Assembly: GCA_037139415.1 (NCBI GenBank)
Contig: JBAXGN010000020.1
Location: 1-54,594, forward strand
DNA: 54,594 nucleotides
Origin: Verrucomicrobiota bacterium
GTDB lineage: Bacteria > Verrucomicrobiota > Verrucomicrobiia > Limisphaerales > Fontisphaeraceae
Reading direction: 5' to 3'
Within the stretch, counting starts at the first letter, position 1. Every line of letters begins with the position of its first letter. This document shows positions 26,085 to 36,000 of the stretch, in pieces. Below the pieces are notes generated by a model, which saw only the letters and a list, made by a program, of their open reading frames with translations, made no database searches and was not told the DNA's origin. The position numbers and the translations under genes were made by a program.

Positions 26085-27976
26085 TTGGCGGCAGTACGTT
26101 TACGGTTATAGACGGCCAGTCCGAGTCCAAAGATCGTCACCAGCGCCGGCATCCCGGCGATGTTGACCCACTTGAGCTTGTTGGACATTGCTTCTTCCTC
26201 GCTGCGCAATTCCTTGCGCACCTGCTTGAGGCGCTTGCTGGTTTCCACTTCGCTCTTGCGATATTTTTCAATTTCGGCCTTTGCTTCCGGCGGCAGCACG
26301 AAGCGCTGTTTGGCGTCAGGCTTGGCTTGCAGCTCGCTGATCTTGCGGCGCAATTCATTCTTGTCGGTTTCCAGCTTGGCCAGCTCCGTCTGGAAGCGCT
26401 CGGCAGCCTTGGCCTGCATATCGCGGATCAAGGTGAAATAACGGGCCTTGGTGGCGCGGCTGCGGGCATTCACCAGGTTGCTGTCGCCGCTGTAGAGTTC
26501 CACGGTGTTTTGCAGCAGGCTCAGATTCCCCGCGTTGGGGATCATCACGCGCTGGCCGAAGAAGTTACCCTGCTCAGCGTAAAACTGCTCGTGCAGCATA
26601 TCCACGTCGCCAAACAGGATCACCTGATTGTCCGCCTTGCAGACTTTCAGCGAGTCATCCTTCTTGGCCTCGGGCTTTTTCTCGTCCTTCTTGTCGCCCT
26701 CGGGTTTGTCCTCGGGTTTGCCATCGGGAAAAGCGGTCTTGAACTTGCCGGAGAGGCGCACCGCGACGTTATATTCCTTACCCGACGACTTGAAGTCTTT
26801 GGCCACCTGCTCACCCGACATTTCCGCCATGAACCGATCCACCAATTGCGAATTGGGCGAACTCTTCATCAGCACATCCTGCTTCAGGCCCTCCACCGGA
26901 GTGCCGGTGAAAGCGCCCGCAAAGGCCATGACCACGTTATCAATCTGGCTGGTGATAATCTCATCCTGTTTGAGATGCTGGGCGTCGAACGCAGGTAACA
27001 GATGCGCCACGCGGGGATGGAAACGCGGATTGCGCAGCCCCATATCCACCAGCACCTTGCTGGAATCGAACTCCATTCCCCACGTCTTGAGCAATTTCTC
27101 CAGGTTGGAGCCGCTGGATTGCTGCCCGCGCATCGGGTCAGAGCGGCCTTCCATCGCGCAGAACGGATCGAGGAAACAGACCAGCTTGCCGCCGCGCATG
27201 ATGTACTGGTCAATGGCGAACAGGGTTTTATCGGAGAGGTTCTTCGGATGAATCAGCAACAGGACCTTGATGTCGTTGTCCAAAGAGTCGAGGTCCGAAT
27301 TGAGCTGTTTCACCGTGAAATCGCGCTCCAATTCGCTGATGAACATCCACGGCGGCTGTTGCTGCGGCTGCTGCCCCATCTGCATCATCATGGGGTTCAT
27401 CGGCGTGCCGAAAATCGGCGCACCGCTGATAATGCCGATCGTGGGCCGCTGCGGATTCATCACGCGAGAGATGGCCCGGGAGAGATCGTACTCCAGGTAC
27501 TTATCGCGCTCCGGTGTCAGGAAAGGCAGCGCCACCTTCTCGTCGAGGTAAGCGATGGAGACACCCAAGTAGATGGCTTCCCCGCCCATGCTGAGGCTCT
27601 TGCCCTCGACGCCGTCCATGTTCGCGAAGTCTTCCGCGTCCGTGTCCGGTTGCGGATCGAGCTTTTCCACCTGGAGTTTGCCGCCGGAAAGCTTCTTGTA
27701 CTCCGCAAGCACGTCGTCAATGCGCTGCGCGTAATTGCGCAGCGGCACCGGCATGTTGTTGTCGTTCTGCGTGCAGTAGAACCGGACTTTGACGGGGCCG
27801 TCGAGCTTGCCCAGGATGGCTTTGGTGCCGGCGGAAAGCGTGTACGCCTTCTCCTCGGTCAAATCCATCCGGAACCGCCACAGGCCCACCATGAAGTTAA
27901 TGGCGACCACGATCAGCAGCATGATCGCCACGCCAACCGTCGAATACAGTACCGTCTCAAATGATTTATGTTTCAT
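26081..27976 (-). CDS. gldG: GldG-like ABC transporter auxiliary protein
   Basis: 631 residues. An N-terminal membrane helix (TVGVAIMLLIVVAINFMVG) leads into a large extracytoplasmic domain (IGIISGAPIFGTP, VLLLIHPKNLSDKTLFAIDQ, RGGKLVCFLDPF) that matches the ABC_transp_aux domain. A coiled coil near 520-600 is rich in Lys/Glu and precedes a C-terminal membrane helix (GMPALVTIFGLGLAVYN). In Bacteroidetes the GldA-GldF-GldG exporter takes part in gliding. Verrucomicrobia use the name for homologues with no known gliding function, so the symbol describes homology only. It is 18 bp downstream of the permease gene and overlaps the next gene by 4 bp. Confidence 0.9.
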   Translation of the reverse strand: MKHKSFETVLYSTVGVAIMLLIVVAINFMVGLWRFRMDLTEEKAYTLSAGTKAILGKLDGPVKVRFYCTQNDNNMPVPLRNYAQRIDDVLAEYKKLSGGKLQVEKLDPQPDTDAEDFANMDGVEGKSLSMGGEAIYLGVSIAYLDEKVALPFLTPERDKYLEYDLSRAISRVMNPQRPTIGIISGAPIFGTPMNPMMMQMGQQPQQQPPWMFISELERDFTVKQLNSDLDSLDNDIKVLLLIHPKNLSDKTLFAIDQYIMRGGKLVCFLDPFCAMEGRSDPMRGQQSSGSNLEKLLKTWGMEFDSSKVLVDMGLRNPRFHPRVAHLLPAFDAQHLKQDEIITSQIDNVVMAFAGAFTGTPVEGLKQDVLMKSSPNSQLVDRFMAEMSGEQVAKDFKSSGKEYNVAVRLSGKFKTAFPDGKPEDKPEGDKKDEKKPEAKKDDSLKVCKADNQVILFGDVDMLHEQFYAEQGNFFGQRVMIPNAGNLSLLQNTVELYSGDSNLVNARSRATKARYFTLIRDMQAKAAERFQTELAKLETDKNELRRKISELQAKPDAKQRFVLPPEAKAEIEKYRKSEVETSKRLKQVRKELRSEEEAMSNKLKWVNIAGMPALVTIFGLGLAVYNRKRTAAK

Positions 27977-27994
27977 TGCTCGTGGAAAGTTAAA

Positions 27995-28741
27995 TTAATG
28001 ACCAGAACGCAAATTGCGAATCACGACGCCCGTCGTAAACAGGGAGAAGCCGATGATGGACAGGAAAAACACGATATCCCGAATATCCAGCACGCCTTTC
28101 TGGAAGCCTTCAAAAGGCGGCATGACGCTCATGCCCGCAATGGCTTGCACCAGGGCCGGATTCGCCCACTTGACCAGCATGTTCGTCACCGGCGGCCAAC
28201 CCGCCAGGATGAGGAACAGGCAGATGACCACCGACAGGATGAAGCTCACCACCTGGTTGCGGCTCATCGCCGAGGTCATTGAGCTGACGGCCAGATAAGC
28301 GCCGGCCAGCATCAGGCTGCCGACATAGCCGCAGAAGATGATGCCGTTATCCGGGGTTCCCAAACGATTCACCGTGAGGATCACCGGGAAGGTCAGGACC
28401 AGGGCGAGCGCCAGAAACGCCCACGCCGCGAGGAATTTACCCACGATGGCCTGCCAGGGAGTGATTGGCATCGTCAAGAGCAACTCCATCGTGCCCATGC
28501 GGCGCTCCTCAGCCCATAGCCCCATGCCCACCGCCGGCACCAGGAACAAATACAACCACGGATGCCACATGAAGAAAGCGGTCAATGATGCCTGATCGCG
28601 TTCAAAAAAACCACCCACCATAAAGGTGAAAAATCCCGACAACAGCAGGAAGATGACGATAAACACATAGGCCACCGGGGAGTTGAAGTAACTCGCCAAC
28701 TGCCGCTTGGCCACGCATTTGATATTATTGAGGGCGTTCAT
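27995..28741 (-). CDS. gldF: ABC-2-type permease (GldF-like)
   Basis: 248 residues with six hydrophobic segments (VAYVFIVIFLLLSGFFTFMVG, LYLFLVPAVGMGLW, FLALALVLTFPVIL, FCGYVGSLMLAGAYLAV, FILSVVICLFLILAGW, FFLSIIGFSLFTTG) and the ABC-2 loop RMGTMELLLTMPIT. It forms the inner-membrane channel with the ATPase encoded just upstream. Its ATG overlaps the ATPase stop by one base (TAATG), so the two are translationally coupled. The family exports polysaccharides, lipids or proteins; the cargo here is unknown. Confidence 0.93.
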   Translation of the reverse strand: MNALNNIKCVAKRQLASYFNSPVAYVFIVIFLLLSGFFTFMVGGFFERDQASLTAFFMWHPWLYLFLVPAVGMGLWAEERRMGTMELLLTMPITPWQAIVGKFLAAWAFLALALVLTFPVILTVNRLGTPDNGIIFCGYVGSLMLAGAYLAVSSMTSAMSRNQVVSFILSVVICLFLILAGWPPVTNMLVKWANPALVQAIAGMSVMPPFEGFQKGVLDIRDIVFFLSIIGFSLFTTGVVIRNLRSGH

Positions 28742-29700
28742 TATTTGGTCTCCTTGGCCGTATCCGGCATGGTGATATTGCGGAAGACCTCATCCAGGCG
28801 GCCTTCCTCGGTGTGTAATTCTTCGACTTTCCAGTTTTCCCGGGCGATGACTTCTGCCACGGCCCGCGCCAGCTCACCGTTGGCGTCCGGCTTGGGATAG
28901 ACGCGCGCGATCACGAGACCGCCGTCTTCCTTGACGATGGTCGCCTTGCGGGCCGACCGGGCTTCGTTCAATTTCTGCACCACCACGTTGGCGGCCACTC
29001 CCTGCAAGCGCACGGTCACCGCCCCGGCGATTTCCGATTTGCGTTTCAACTCATCCGGCGTGCCATTGGCGACCACTTGGCCGCGGTCAATAATCATGGC
29101 GCGCGAGCAGGCGGCTTCCACTTCCTCCAGGATGTGCGTGGAGAACACAATCGCCTTGGTCTGCCCCATGCGCTTGATCAGGCTGCGCACTTCGTGCTTT
29201 TGGTTCGGGTCCAGGCCGTCGGTGGGTTCGTCCAGGATCAGCACCGGCGGATCGTGGATGATGGACTGCGCAAAGCAGGTGCGGTGCCGGTACCCCTTGG
29301 AAAGGGTATCCACGCTCTGCTGGAGGACATTCTCCAGGAAACACATCTCGACCGCCCGGCCGATCGCCTTCTTCTTCTCGTCGCCGCGCAATCCGCGAAT
29401 TTCGGCGGCGAAATTCAGGAAGCTATAGACGGTCATGTCATTATAGGACGGCGCATTTTCCGGCAGATACCCGATCAACGCCTTGGCCTGAAGCGGCTCC
29501 TGCGTAATATCGTGCCCGCCCACCGTCACGGTTCCTTCCGTCGGCGGAATGAACCCGGTGATCATGCGCATGGTGGTGGATTTACCGGCCCCGTTCGGCC
29601 CCAGGAAACCCAGCACTTCGCCTTTCTCCACGGTGAAGGAAATGCCGTTCACGGCCCGTTTCGCGCCGAACGACTTCGCTAAATTTTGTACTTTTATCAT
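28741..29700 (-). CDS. gldA: ABC transporter ATP-binding protein (GldA-like)
   Basis: 319 residues from the ATG at 29700 (MIKVQNLAKSFGAKRAV), with an upstream in-frame ATG at 29748 rejected as too long for the family. Walker A is G-P-N-G-A-G-K-S-T, the Q-loop and Walker B (VLILDEPTDGLDP) are present, and the signature loop is L-S-K-G-Y, an uncommon but known variant. The C-terminal ~90 residues (GAVTVRLQGVAANVVVQKL) are the extra regulatory domain seen in GldA-type ATPases. It heads the four-gene operon. An 8-bp hairpin lies about 70 bp upstream in its leader, where regulation could act. Confidence 0.93.
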   Translation of the reverse strand: MIKVQNLAKSFGAKRAVNGISFTVEKGEVLGFLGPNGAGKSTTMRMITGFIPPTEGTVTVGGHDITQEPLQAKALIGYLPENAPSYNDMTVYSFLNFAAEIRGLRGDEKKKAIGRAVEMCFLENVLQQSVDTLSKGYRHRTCFAQSIIHDPPVLILDEPTDGLDPNQKHEVRSLIKRMGQTKAIVFSTHILEEVEAACSRAMIIDRGQVVANGTPDELKRKSEIAGAVTVRLQGVAANVVVQKLNEARSARKATIVKEDGGLVIARVYPKPDANGELARAVAEVIARENWKVEELHTEEGRLDEVFRNITMPDTAKETK

Positions 29701-29769
29701 GTTTGTCTCACAATCACACCGGCTTCCCGGTGTTGTTTGCCATACCATCCCGCCACTCTACCCTTTTCA

Positions 29770-29790
29770 GGCGAGCCACACAGGCTCGCC
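29770..29790. promoter_or_regulatory. Perfect 8-bp inverted repeat in the gldA leader
   Basis: GGCGAGCC (29770-29777), loop ACACA, GGCTCGCC (29783-29790). It lies in the divergent spacer, 70 bp upstream of the gldA start and 170 bp upstream of the TonB-like gene. It is not followed by a T-run in either direction that would make a good terminator. A protein-binding site or mRNA hairpin is possible. Confidence 0.45.
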
Positions 29791-29959
29791 ATTTTCACCC
29801 TTCTGTCAAGAACTTACGTGCAATTTGACACTCTCCACAAGAAACGTTCAAAAAAAGTTCAAAAAAATATCCCGGGTATTTTCGGCAGGACATCCCGCCC
29901 CGGAACTGCTAGATTACATTGCCAGACGGCGTTAATCGGGCCATGATATTCCTTTAGTT

Positions 29960-31102
29960 GTGACCGTTGCACCACACATGGAGACCTTGCGACAGTGGGC
30001 CAAAAGCCCGCTGGGCTTGGCCTTTATCCTTTCGATCCTGTTCCATTTGGTTTCGTTTGGCATCTATCGGGCAGGCAAAAAAATCCATTGGGACGGGCAG
30101 GATAAACTGCTGGCCATGCTCGTCCCCAAGCCGAGCAATACGGAAATGCCTTTGCTGAAACTATATCAGTCGCTGCTGTTTCCCCAGCCCGATCCCCGGC
30201 TGGCGCAACAGCGGCCCCCGCCACAGACGCCGCAGATGTTCATCTCCGTGGACCCCTTGCAGGCGACAGCGGAGGCTCCGAAAAACCCCAAATACTACTC
30301 CGCCCTGAACTCCCAGGCCGCCAACCCGGTGAAAAAAGCCAATTCCGACGAGGTGAATATAGACGGTCGCCAAAAAAACATGATGCAGGCGATTGATATT
30401 CCCGTGCCCGTCGTTTCCCCGGAATTGCGTCGCGCCGAGCCGCCGACCAAAGCCAGCCCCCAGAATCCCGAGCCACCCCAACCAAAGCCGGTTGAGAAAA
30501 CCGAACCCGAACAATTGCGGCCCGAATTGAAGCCCAAGCCCAAGGGTGGCGAAACGCCCGGGCAATTGGCGTTGGCCAAACCGGTGGATGTCGCCCGCCC
30601 GAACGACGGCCAGGCCCACACCGAGGATGGCAAGGATGACCGCGCCCAAAAGGCCACCCCGGACCGCAAACCCGTCCGTCCGCGCACCGTGGCGGAAGCC
30701 AAAGCGCATCTGGCGAACAACCAGATTGCCGGCGAACGCATTCAACAACCCGGCGGTGTGCCCAACTTTGGCATCGTCTCCTCGCTCGACGCCAAGGCCA
30801 CCCCGTTTGGAGCGTATGACGCCATCATCATTGCCGCCGTGCAACAGCGCTGGTGGAATTTGCTTGAGGACGCCCATTACTCCTTGGACCGCCATGGGCA
30901 TGTATCCGTTGACTTCACGCTGCATGCCGATGGCACGGTGCGCGCGGTCACGGAAGCGGAGAATACCACCGGCGTGCTCTGGGGTGCCATCTGCCAGCGG
31001 GCCATCAGCGAAGTCTCCCCGTTCAAGCCTTGGACGCAAGAGATGCTGCAATTCTACGGCACCAACCAGCGCCACGTCCGCTTTACTTTCTATTACTATT
31101 AG
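29960..31102 (+). CDS. TonB-like energy transducer
   Basis: 380 residues counted from a GTG at 29960; an ATG at 29978 (METLRQWAKSPLG) is an equally good start and no ribosome site decides. One membrane span (LAFILSILFHLVSFGIY) is followed by a long Pro/Lys/Glu-rich spacer (about 60-250: PQPDPRLAQQRPPPQTPQ, EPPQPKPVEKTEPEQ). The C-terminal ~90-residue domain (AAVQQRWWNLLEDAHYSLDRHG, VDFTLHADGTVRAV, VRFTFYYY) has the TonB C-terminal fold. It would link the inner-membrane proton force to outer-membrane receptors; no ExbB/ExbD or receptor gene is nearby. TolA is an alternative reading. It is divergent from gldA. Confidence 0.85.
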   Translation: MTVAPHMETLRQWAKSPLGLAFILSILFHLVSFGIYRAGKKIHWDGQDKLLAMLVPKPSNTEMPLLKLYQSLLFPQPDPRLAQQRPPPQTPQMFISVDPLQATAEAPKNPKYYSALNSQAANPVKKANSDEVNIDGRQKNMMQAIDIPVPVVSPELRRAEPPTKASPQNPEPPQPKPVEKTEPEQLRPELKPKPKGGETPGQLALAKPVDVARPNDGQAHTEDGKDDRAQKATPDRKPVRPRTVAEAKAHLANNQIAGERIQQPGGVPNFGIVSSLDAKATPFGAYDAIIIAAVQQRWWNLLEDAHYSLDRHGHVSVDFTLHADGTVRAVTEAENTTGVLWGAICQRAISEVSPFKPWTQEMLQFYGTNQRHVRFTFYYY

Positions 31103-31247
31103 CAGGTCCCGGTTCCTGACTGAGTCTCTCTTGCCCCCGCTGCCCGGCGAGAAAAACACTACGCATCGCCGTGTATCAACCAACCCGCAACTATGTAACG
31201 CGCTTTTTTCATCGCCAACCGCGCGGTTTCGGGGCAGAATCCCGCGC

Positions 31248-32207
31248 ATGAAAACCACGACGAAAGTATGGCTGGGCGCAGGCGCGGTGCTCGCTCTCGT
31301 CGTGGCGTTGATCGGCTACAAAATCAAGACTGCCGAACCCAGTTATCAGGGGAAGAGCTTGAGTGAGTGGTTGGGGGAATGTAACCCATACGAAGTTCCT
31401 TCGGTAGATGGTTCTTACCCCTCAACAAACAACGCATTTGCTTCAGCCATGCGAGCCATGGGCACCAATTCCTTGCCAATATTGATTGAATGGCTGCCCC
31501 CGAGGAATCCAACGGTGCAGAATTGGCTTATAAAAGCAAATAACAAACAAGATTTCATTCGCTTGCCAACTGGCTCCGACCCACGCACAAGCAGTTATCA
31601 AGCAGTTGCGGCAATAGCTGCCCTGGGACCATCCGCCAAACCAGCGATCCCGCAACTCGTCGAGTTGTTAAATCACACCAATGTCACAGTATATGCCACT
31701 GCTGCCTTGGTAGCCATTGGACCAGAGGCGCACCCAGTGATTTTGCAGGCATTGCGTCATACGAATAGCGCAGTCCGGGTGGCGGTCATTTGGGGGCTTG
31801 GGCAAATGCCGGGTGATAAAGAATTCGCTGTGCCCTCCCTGATCTCCCTGCTTAATGACAATGATACAGGGGTTCGTCGCCGTGCTGCTTTCCTGATAGG
31901 ATGCATCCAAAGGAAGCCGGAAATAACCATTCCTGCGCTGCTTAAAGCTTTTCCGGATCCTGATCCCCATGTAAGCAGCCATTTGGCATTTGCACTTAGC
32001 CGATTCGGCACCAACGCCGTCGCAGCCTTGCCAGCATTACGGCAACTCCAGGCGCAAACCAATCTGGATTTTATAGAACAATTTTATATAAAGAATGCTC
32101 TCAGAAAAATCTCCCCCTCCGAATATCCACCCGCCACCAATATCGTTCGGACTCGACGCGGTCGGACGGCGCAGCCAGCCCCAAAGACGGAACCGGCCCC
32201 GCAATAA
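31248..32207 (+). CDS. Membrane-anchored HEAT-repeat protein
   Basis: 319 residues from the ATG at 31248 (MKTTTKVWLGAGAVLALVVA). An N-terminal hydrophobic anchor (VWLGAGAVLALVVALIGY) puts the rest outside the cytoplasm. From about residue 110 the protein is HEAT-like helical repeats with conserved A-x-x-A-L-x-x-I-G/L-G and N/D-x-x-V-R-x-x-A spacing: AVAAIAALGPSAKPAIP, ATAALVAIGPEAHPVI, VRVAVIWGLGQMPGD, RRRAAFLIGCIQR and LAFALSRFGTNAVAALP. Repeats of this type bind partner proteins. The tail is Arg/Pro-rich. I do not recognise a named family. It lies 145 bp downstream of the TonB-like gene on the same strand. Confidence 0.8.
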   Translation: MKTTTKVWLGAGAVLALVVALIGYKIKTAEPSYQGKSLSEWLGECNPYEVPSVDGSYPSTNNAFASAMRAMGTNSLPILIEWLPPRNPTVQNWLIKANNKQDFIRLPTGSDPRTSSYQAVAAIAALGPSAKPAIPQLVELLNHTNVTVYATAALVAIGPEAHPVILQALRHTNSAVRVAVIWGLGQMPGDKEFAVPSLISLLNDNDTGVRRRAAFLIGCIQRKPEITIPALLKAFPDPDPHVSSHLAFALSRFGTNAVAALPALRQLQAQTNLDFIEQFYIKNALRKISPSEYPPATNIVRTRRGRTAQPAPKTEPAPQ

Positions 32208-32353
32208 ACTTCTCGGGTAACCACCCCGGCGACAGCCGATGGAAGCCATCCGCAGATCATCCTGCCCAGGGTGCCCTTCCCAACCCGCGGAACACCCGAA
32301 AGACCCACGACACCCCCGTTTTTGATGTTTTTTGCGGTTTTTTGAGGGTTGGG
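32208..32353. other. Intergenic sequence resembling a degenerate interspersed repeat
   Basis: This stretch (AACCCGCGGAACACCCGAAA, CACGACACCC) reads on the plus strand as N-P-R-N-T-R-K-T-H-D-T-P and on the minus strand as V-F-R-V-F-R-G. Such simple, two-way-open A/C-rich tracts recur across many bacteria of this group as non-coding interspersed repeats. No gene is supported here. Confidence 0.35.
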
Positions 32354-32878
32354 GACGGGTCATTTTCAAAAAGGGCCGTCACGGAAACATTTCTTGACGC
32401 AAAAATTTCTTTCCGTGGCGGAAAAATTTCCTTTCCCGACGGAAATCTTTCGTTTCTCGACGCAGAAATTTGGTTTCTTGACGTAGAAAAATGATTCCTC
32501 GGCGGAAATATTTGGTTTCCCGACGTAGAAATTCCGTTCCTTGACGGAAGTTTTTGGTTTCCCGACGGAGAAATTTGGTTTTCCGACGTCAAGAAATGTT
32601 TCCGTGGCGTCAAGAAACCATTTCGTGACGCCATGAAAATCTCCAATGCCGTCACGGGGGTTTTCCTTGATGGAAGGGAAAGTCTCCGTGACGTCAGGGA
32701 ACGTTCCGTTGACGCCGGGGAGCGGCATTTTTGTGGCAGCGGCAGGTTCCGTGACGCCACGGCGGACCCTTTGGATGCCACGAGATTAAGCTTAGGCGGT
32801 CATCCGGGGTTCCCGGATCGCCACAAGCGTAAACCCGATCTCGGGCACTGAGGCAAGGGTGCCGAAGCACCCGCCCCA
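32354..32878. repeat. Phase-locked array of about 25 degenerate 21-bp units
   Basis: A start motif G-A/G/T-C/T-G or close variant falls at 32354 and every 21 bp after it (32375, 32396, 32417 and so on to 32858). The one shifted position, at 32735, is corrected at 32753, so the overall phase is kept. Units in the middle carry an A-tract and a T-tract (AAATTT, then TTTCC) and are most alike between 32396 and 32605; the rest drift to G/C-rich versions. 21 bp is two helical turns and also seven codons. The plus frame starting at the unit reads D-[AGV]-x-[IK]-x-F-[PLR] with one TGA (32492-32494), and two minus frames are open for 120 and 174 codons, so no frame is clearly coding. A 6-bp hairpin GGGTGC-CGAA-GCACCC overlaps the right end (32857-32872). 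No spacers as in CRISPR. Confidence 0.85.
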
Positions 32879-33064
32879 CGCGCTACTCCCTGCCGGGTCG
32901 CTCTCGACCAAGGCGGCTACGGGAGGGGAGTTTCTGCCTTCGCAGATGGCTGAAGTATGAAAGGAGGTTTCCGGGACGAATTCCGGGCTGCGTACCGCTT
33001 CGTTGCTTTCGTAAAACAATTTTCCCGGCTGGACTCGCCTGGTGTTCCAATGTTACATTGAGGC

Positions 33065-36000
33065 ATGTCCCGTTGTTTGCGGCAAATTGTCTATTTCATG
33101 CTGATCTGGATCGGATGTTCCGTCCAGGCGGATAACTTTTTCCCCACCAATTCGACTTGGCGATATTTCATTGGCACCACCGAGGCTTCCTCCCCCGTGG
33201 ATGCCTGGCGGCAGAACACGTACAACGACGCGAGTTGGAGCGAAGGCCAGGCGCCGATCGGGTATGGAGACCCGGGGATCGTCACAGGCGTGCCCACGAG
33301 CGAGAACGGCGGCTACGTGAGCATGTTTTTCCGAAAAAGTTTCAACGTACCCAACCCCACGGCGGTCAGCCGGCTGGATCTGGCAGTGCGGGTGGACGAC
33401 GGTTATGTGGCGTGGATCAACGGGGTGGAAGTGGGGCGCTACAACTTTTCCACAAACGCACCGGTGTACAACGCTACGGCCACAAATAACATTGAGCCGA
33501 CCTGGATTACGAATTCCATTACCACGAATGTGGCGGCGTATCTGGTCCCAGGCAATAATGTGATCGCCATCCAGGTGTTCAATTACAGTCAGCCAAGCGT
33601 GGATTTGTTATTTGATGCGCAGTTATCCACGCCGGGCAATGCGGCCTCCCCAGTGATCACGGATATTGCCCCGCCAGCCGATGCCATCCTCAACCAGTTG
33701 AGTCAGATCACGGTGACGTTCAGCGAGGGTGTGACGAATATTTTTCCGGCCAGTTTGCTGATCAACCAGGCCCCTGCCACAAATATGCTGCGCGTGGCCA
33801 GCAATCAGTTCACTTTTCAGTTTACCACGCCCGCCGCTGGGAACGTGGATATGACTTGGAACTTGACGACGAATATCACCGACCTAGCCAGCAATGCCTT
33901 CGCCGGTCTGACTTGGTCTTACTTGCTAGATTTCTCCGCGAGCTCGAATCAGCTCTATATCAATGAATTTCTAGCCGCGAACAAGAATTCCATCCGCGAC
34001 GAAGACGGGGATGCCTCGGATTGGATCGAGATTTTCAACGGCGGGGCGCTGACCGCCAACCTCACGGGCTGGGCGCTAACGGATGAGGCCACGAATCTGG
34101 TAAAGTGGCGCTTCCCAAATATCACACTCGCACCGCGCGCGTACCTAGTGGTGTACGCATCGGGGAAGAATCGCACGAATGCGAGCGCGAAATTGCACGC
34201 GAATTTCCAGTTGGATAAGGGGGGGGAATATCTGGCGTTGGTGGACCCGCAGACAAATGTGGTTTCGGATTTCGGGGGCGTGTATCCGCCGCAGAGCACC
34301 GACGTTTCGTATGGGCGCGTGCGCGGGGACTTGGCGCACTTCGGGTATTTTTCCATGCCGTCCCCCGGCGGGCCGAATATGTCCTCGGGCGGCGGGTTTA
34401 CGACGGACATTGTGTTTTCGCGCGGTAGCGGAACGTTTACGAACACCTTCCAGTTGACGCTGAACACGGCTGATACGAACGCGCAGATCCGCTTTGTGGT
34501 CGGCTCAACCTTGCCGACGGAGAGTTCGCCGCTGTATGCGGGGCCGATCACCGTCTCGAACACCACCGTGGTGCGGGCGCGCGCGTTCGCCGCCGGGTTG
34601 CTGCCCGGTGAAGTCAAGAGCCGCAGCTATATTCAGATGGAAACCGCCACGAATACCGCCGCGTTTAATACGGATGTGCCGATTGTGCTGCTGCACAGCT
34701 ACGGCGCGGGCGTGCTGCCCACCAACGGGGATTCTTTTGTCATCGTGCAGGTGTACGAACCGAAGAATGGCGTGGCGATGTTCACGAATGCGCCCGATCT
34801 AGCCATGCTCGGGATTTACCATGTGCGCGGGAAAAGCAGCTACTCGTTCCCGAAGCGGAACTTTTTCGTCGAGCTGCAGGATGAATACGGGGATGACAAA
34901 CATGTGTCATTTGCGGGGTTGCCGGATCAGTCCGATTGGGTGCTGTATTCCATTTATCAATTTGATCCCTCCATGATGCACAATCCCATGGCGCACGCTC
35001 TGTTCCGACAGATGGGACATTATTCCGCGAACACCAGCTTTGCGGAGCTATTTTTGCACATCGGTACCAACAACCCCGCGATTGCACCACTGACCTTCTC
35101 CAGCAACTATAACGGACTGTACGTCATCGAGGAGAAAATCAAAATTGGGAAAAATCGGGTGGAAATTGACAAGCTGCTGCCCGAGCAAACCAACGCGACG
35201 ACCATCACCGGCGGGTATTTATTCGACGTGGACGATCCGCCCACCACGTTTTCAGTCGCCGGGGTCAGCAATGTGCGATCCGTGGACCCCTCGCACATTG
35301 AGATGAACAGTGCCGAACGCACCGCCCAGAAGAATTACTTGAATAGTTACTGGACGGCCTTCAACACCGCCCTGAATGGGACCAACTGGCTCAACCCCAC
35401 CAACGGCTACCGCGCGTTTGTCGATACACCTTCCTGGATTGATTTTCATTTAAACAATTTTATCGTCTTCAATGTGGACGGACTGCGGCTGAGTTCGTAT
35501 TTTTACAAGCCGCGCGGCGACAAATTATACCAAGGGCCAATGTGGGACTTCGACCGCACCCAGGGTTCGACCGATCTGCGCGCCTATAATCCCCGGCTCT
35601 GGCGCAGCGGGTATTCGGATTGCGGCACGGATTTTTTCAGCAGCGGCAACACCTTTGGTAATGCGTGGTACAAGCGATTGTTTTTGGACCTCGACTTTTT
35701 CCAAGCGTGGATTGACCGCTACCATGACCTCCGCCGCGGCGCGTATTCCACCACAAATGTCTGGGCCATGATTGACAGCTTCGCCAATCAGGCCCGTAAC
35801 GGCCAGTCCCGCGACGTTGTCAAATGGACCATCAATAAACCGCGCTATGGAACCGTGAATCAGGTCGGGCTTTCCTATACTTTCCCCAATCCCGGCATGT
35901 ATCAGGGCGAGGTGGACTTCCTGAAATACTGGTACGCCAACCGCTTTGACTTCCTCGACAGTCAACTGGCGCGCCCCCCAGCCCTGAGCCGCGCGGGCGG

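Noticed and set aside
32257-32781. 174-codon and 120-codon minus frames over the 21-bp array
   Set aside because: Both are heptad translations of the same DNA repeats in different frames with no other coding sign. The array is listed as a repeat instead.
32354-32878. CRISPR array (also considered at 54345-54546)
   Set aside because: Units follow each other without unique spacers and vary in sequence; no cas genes are nearby.
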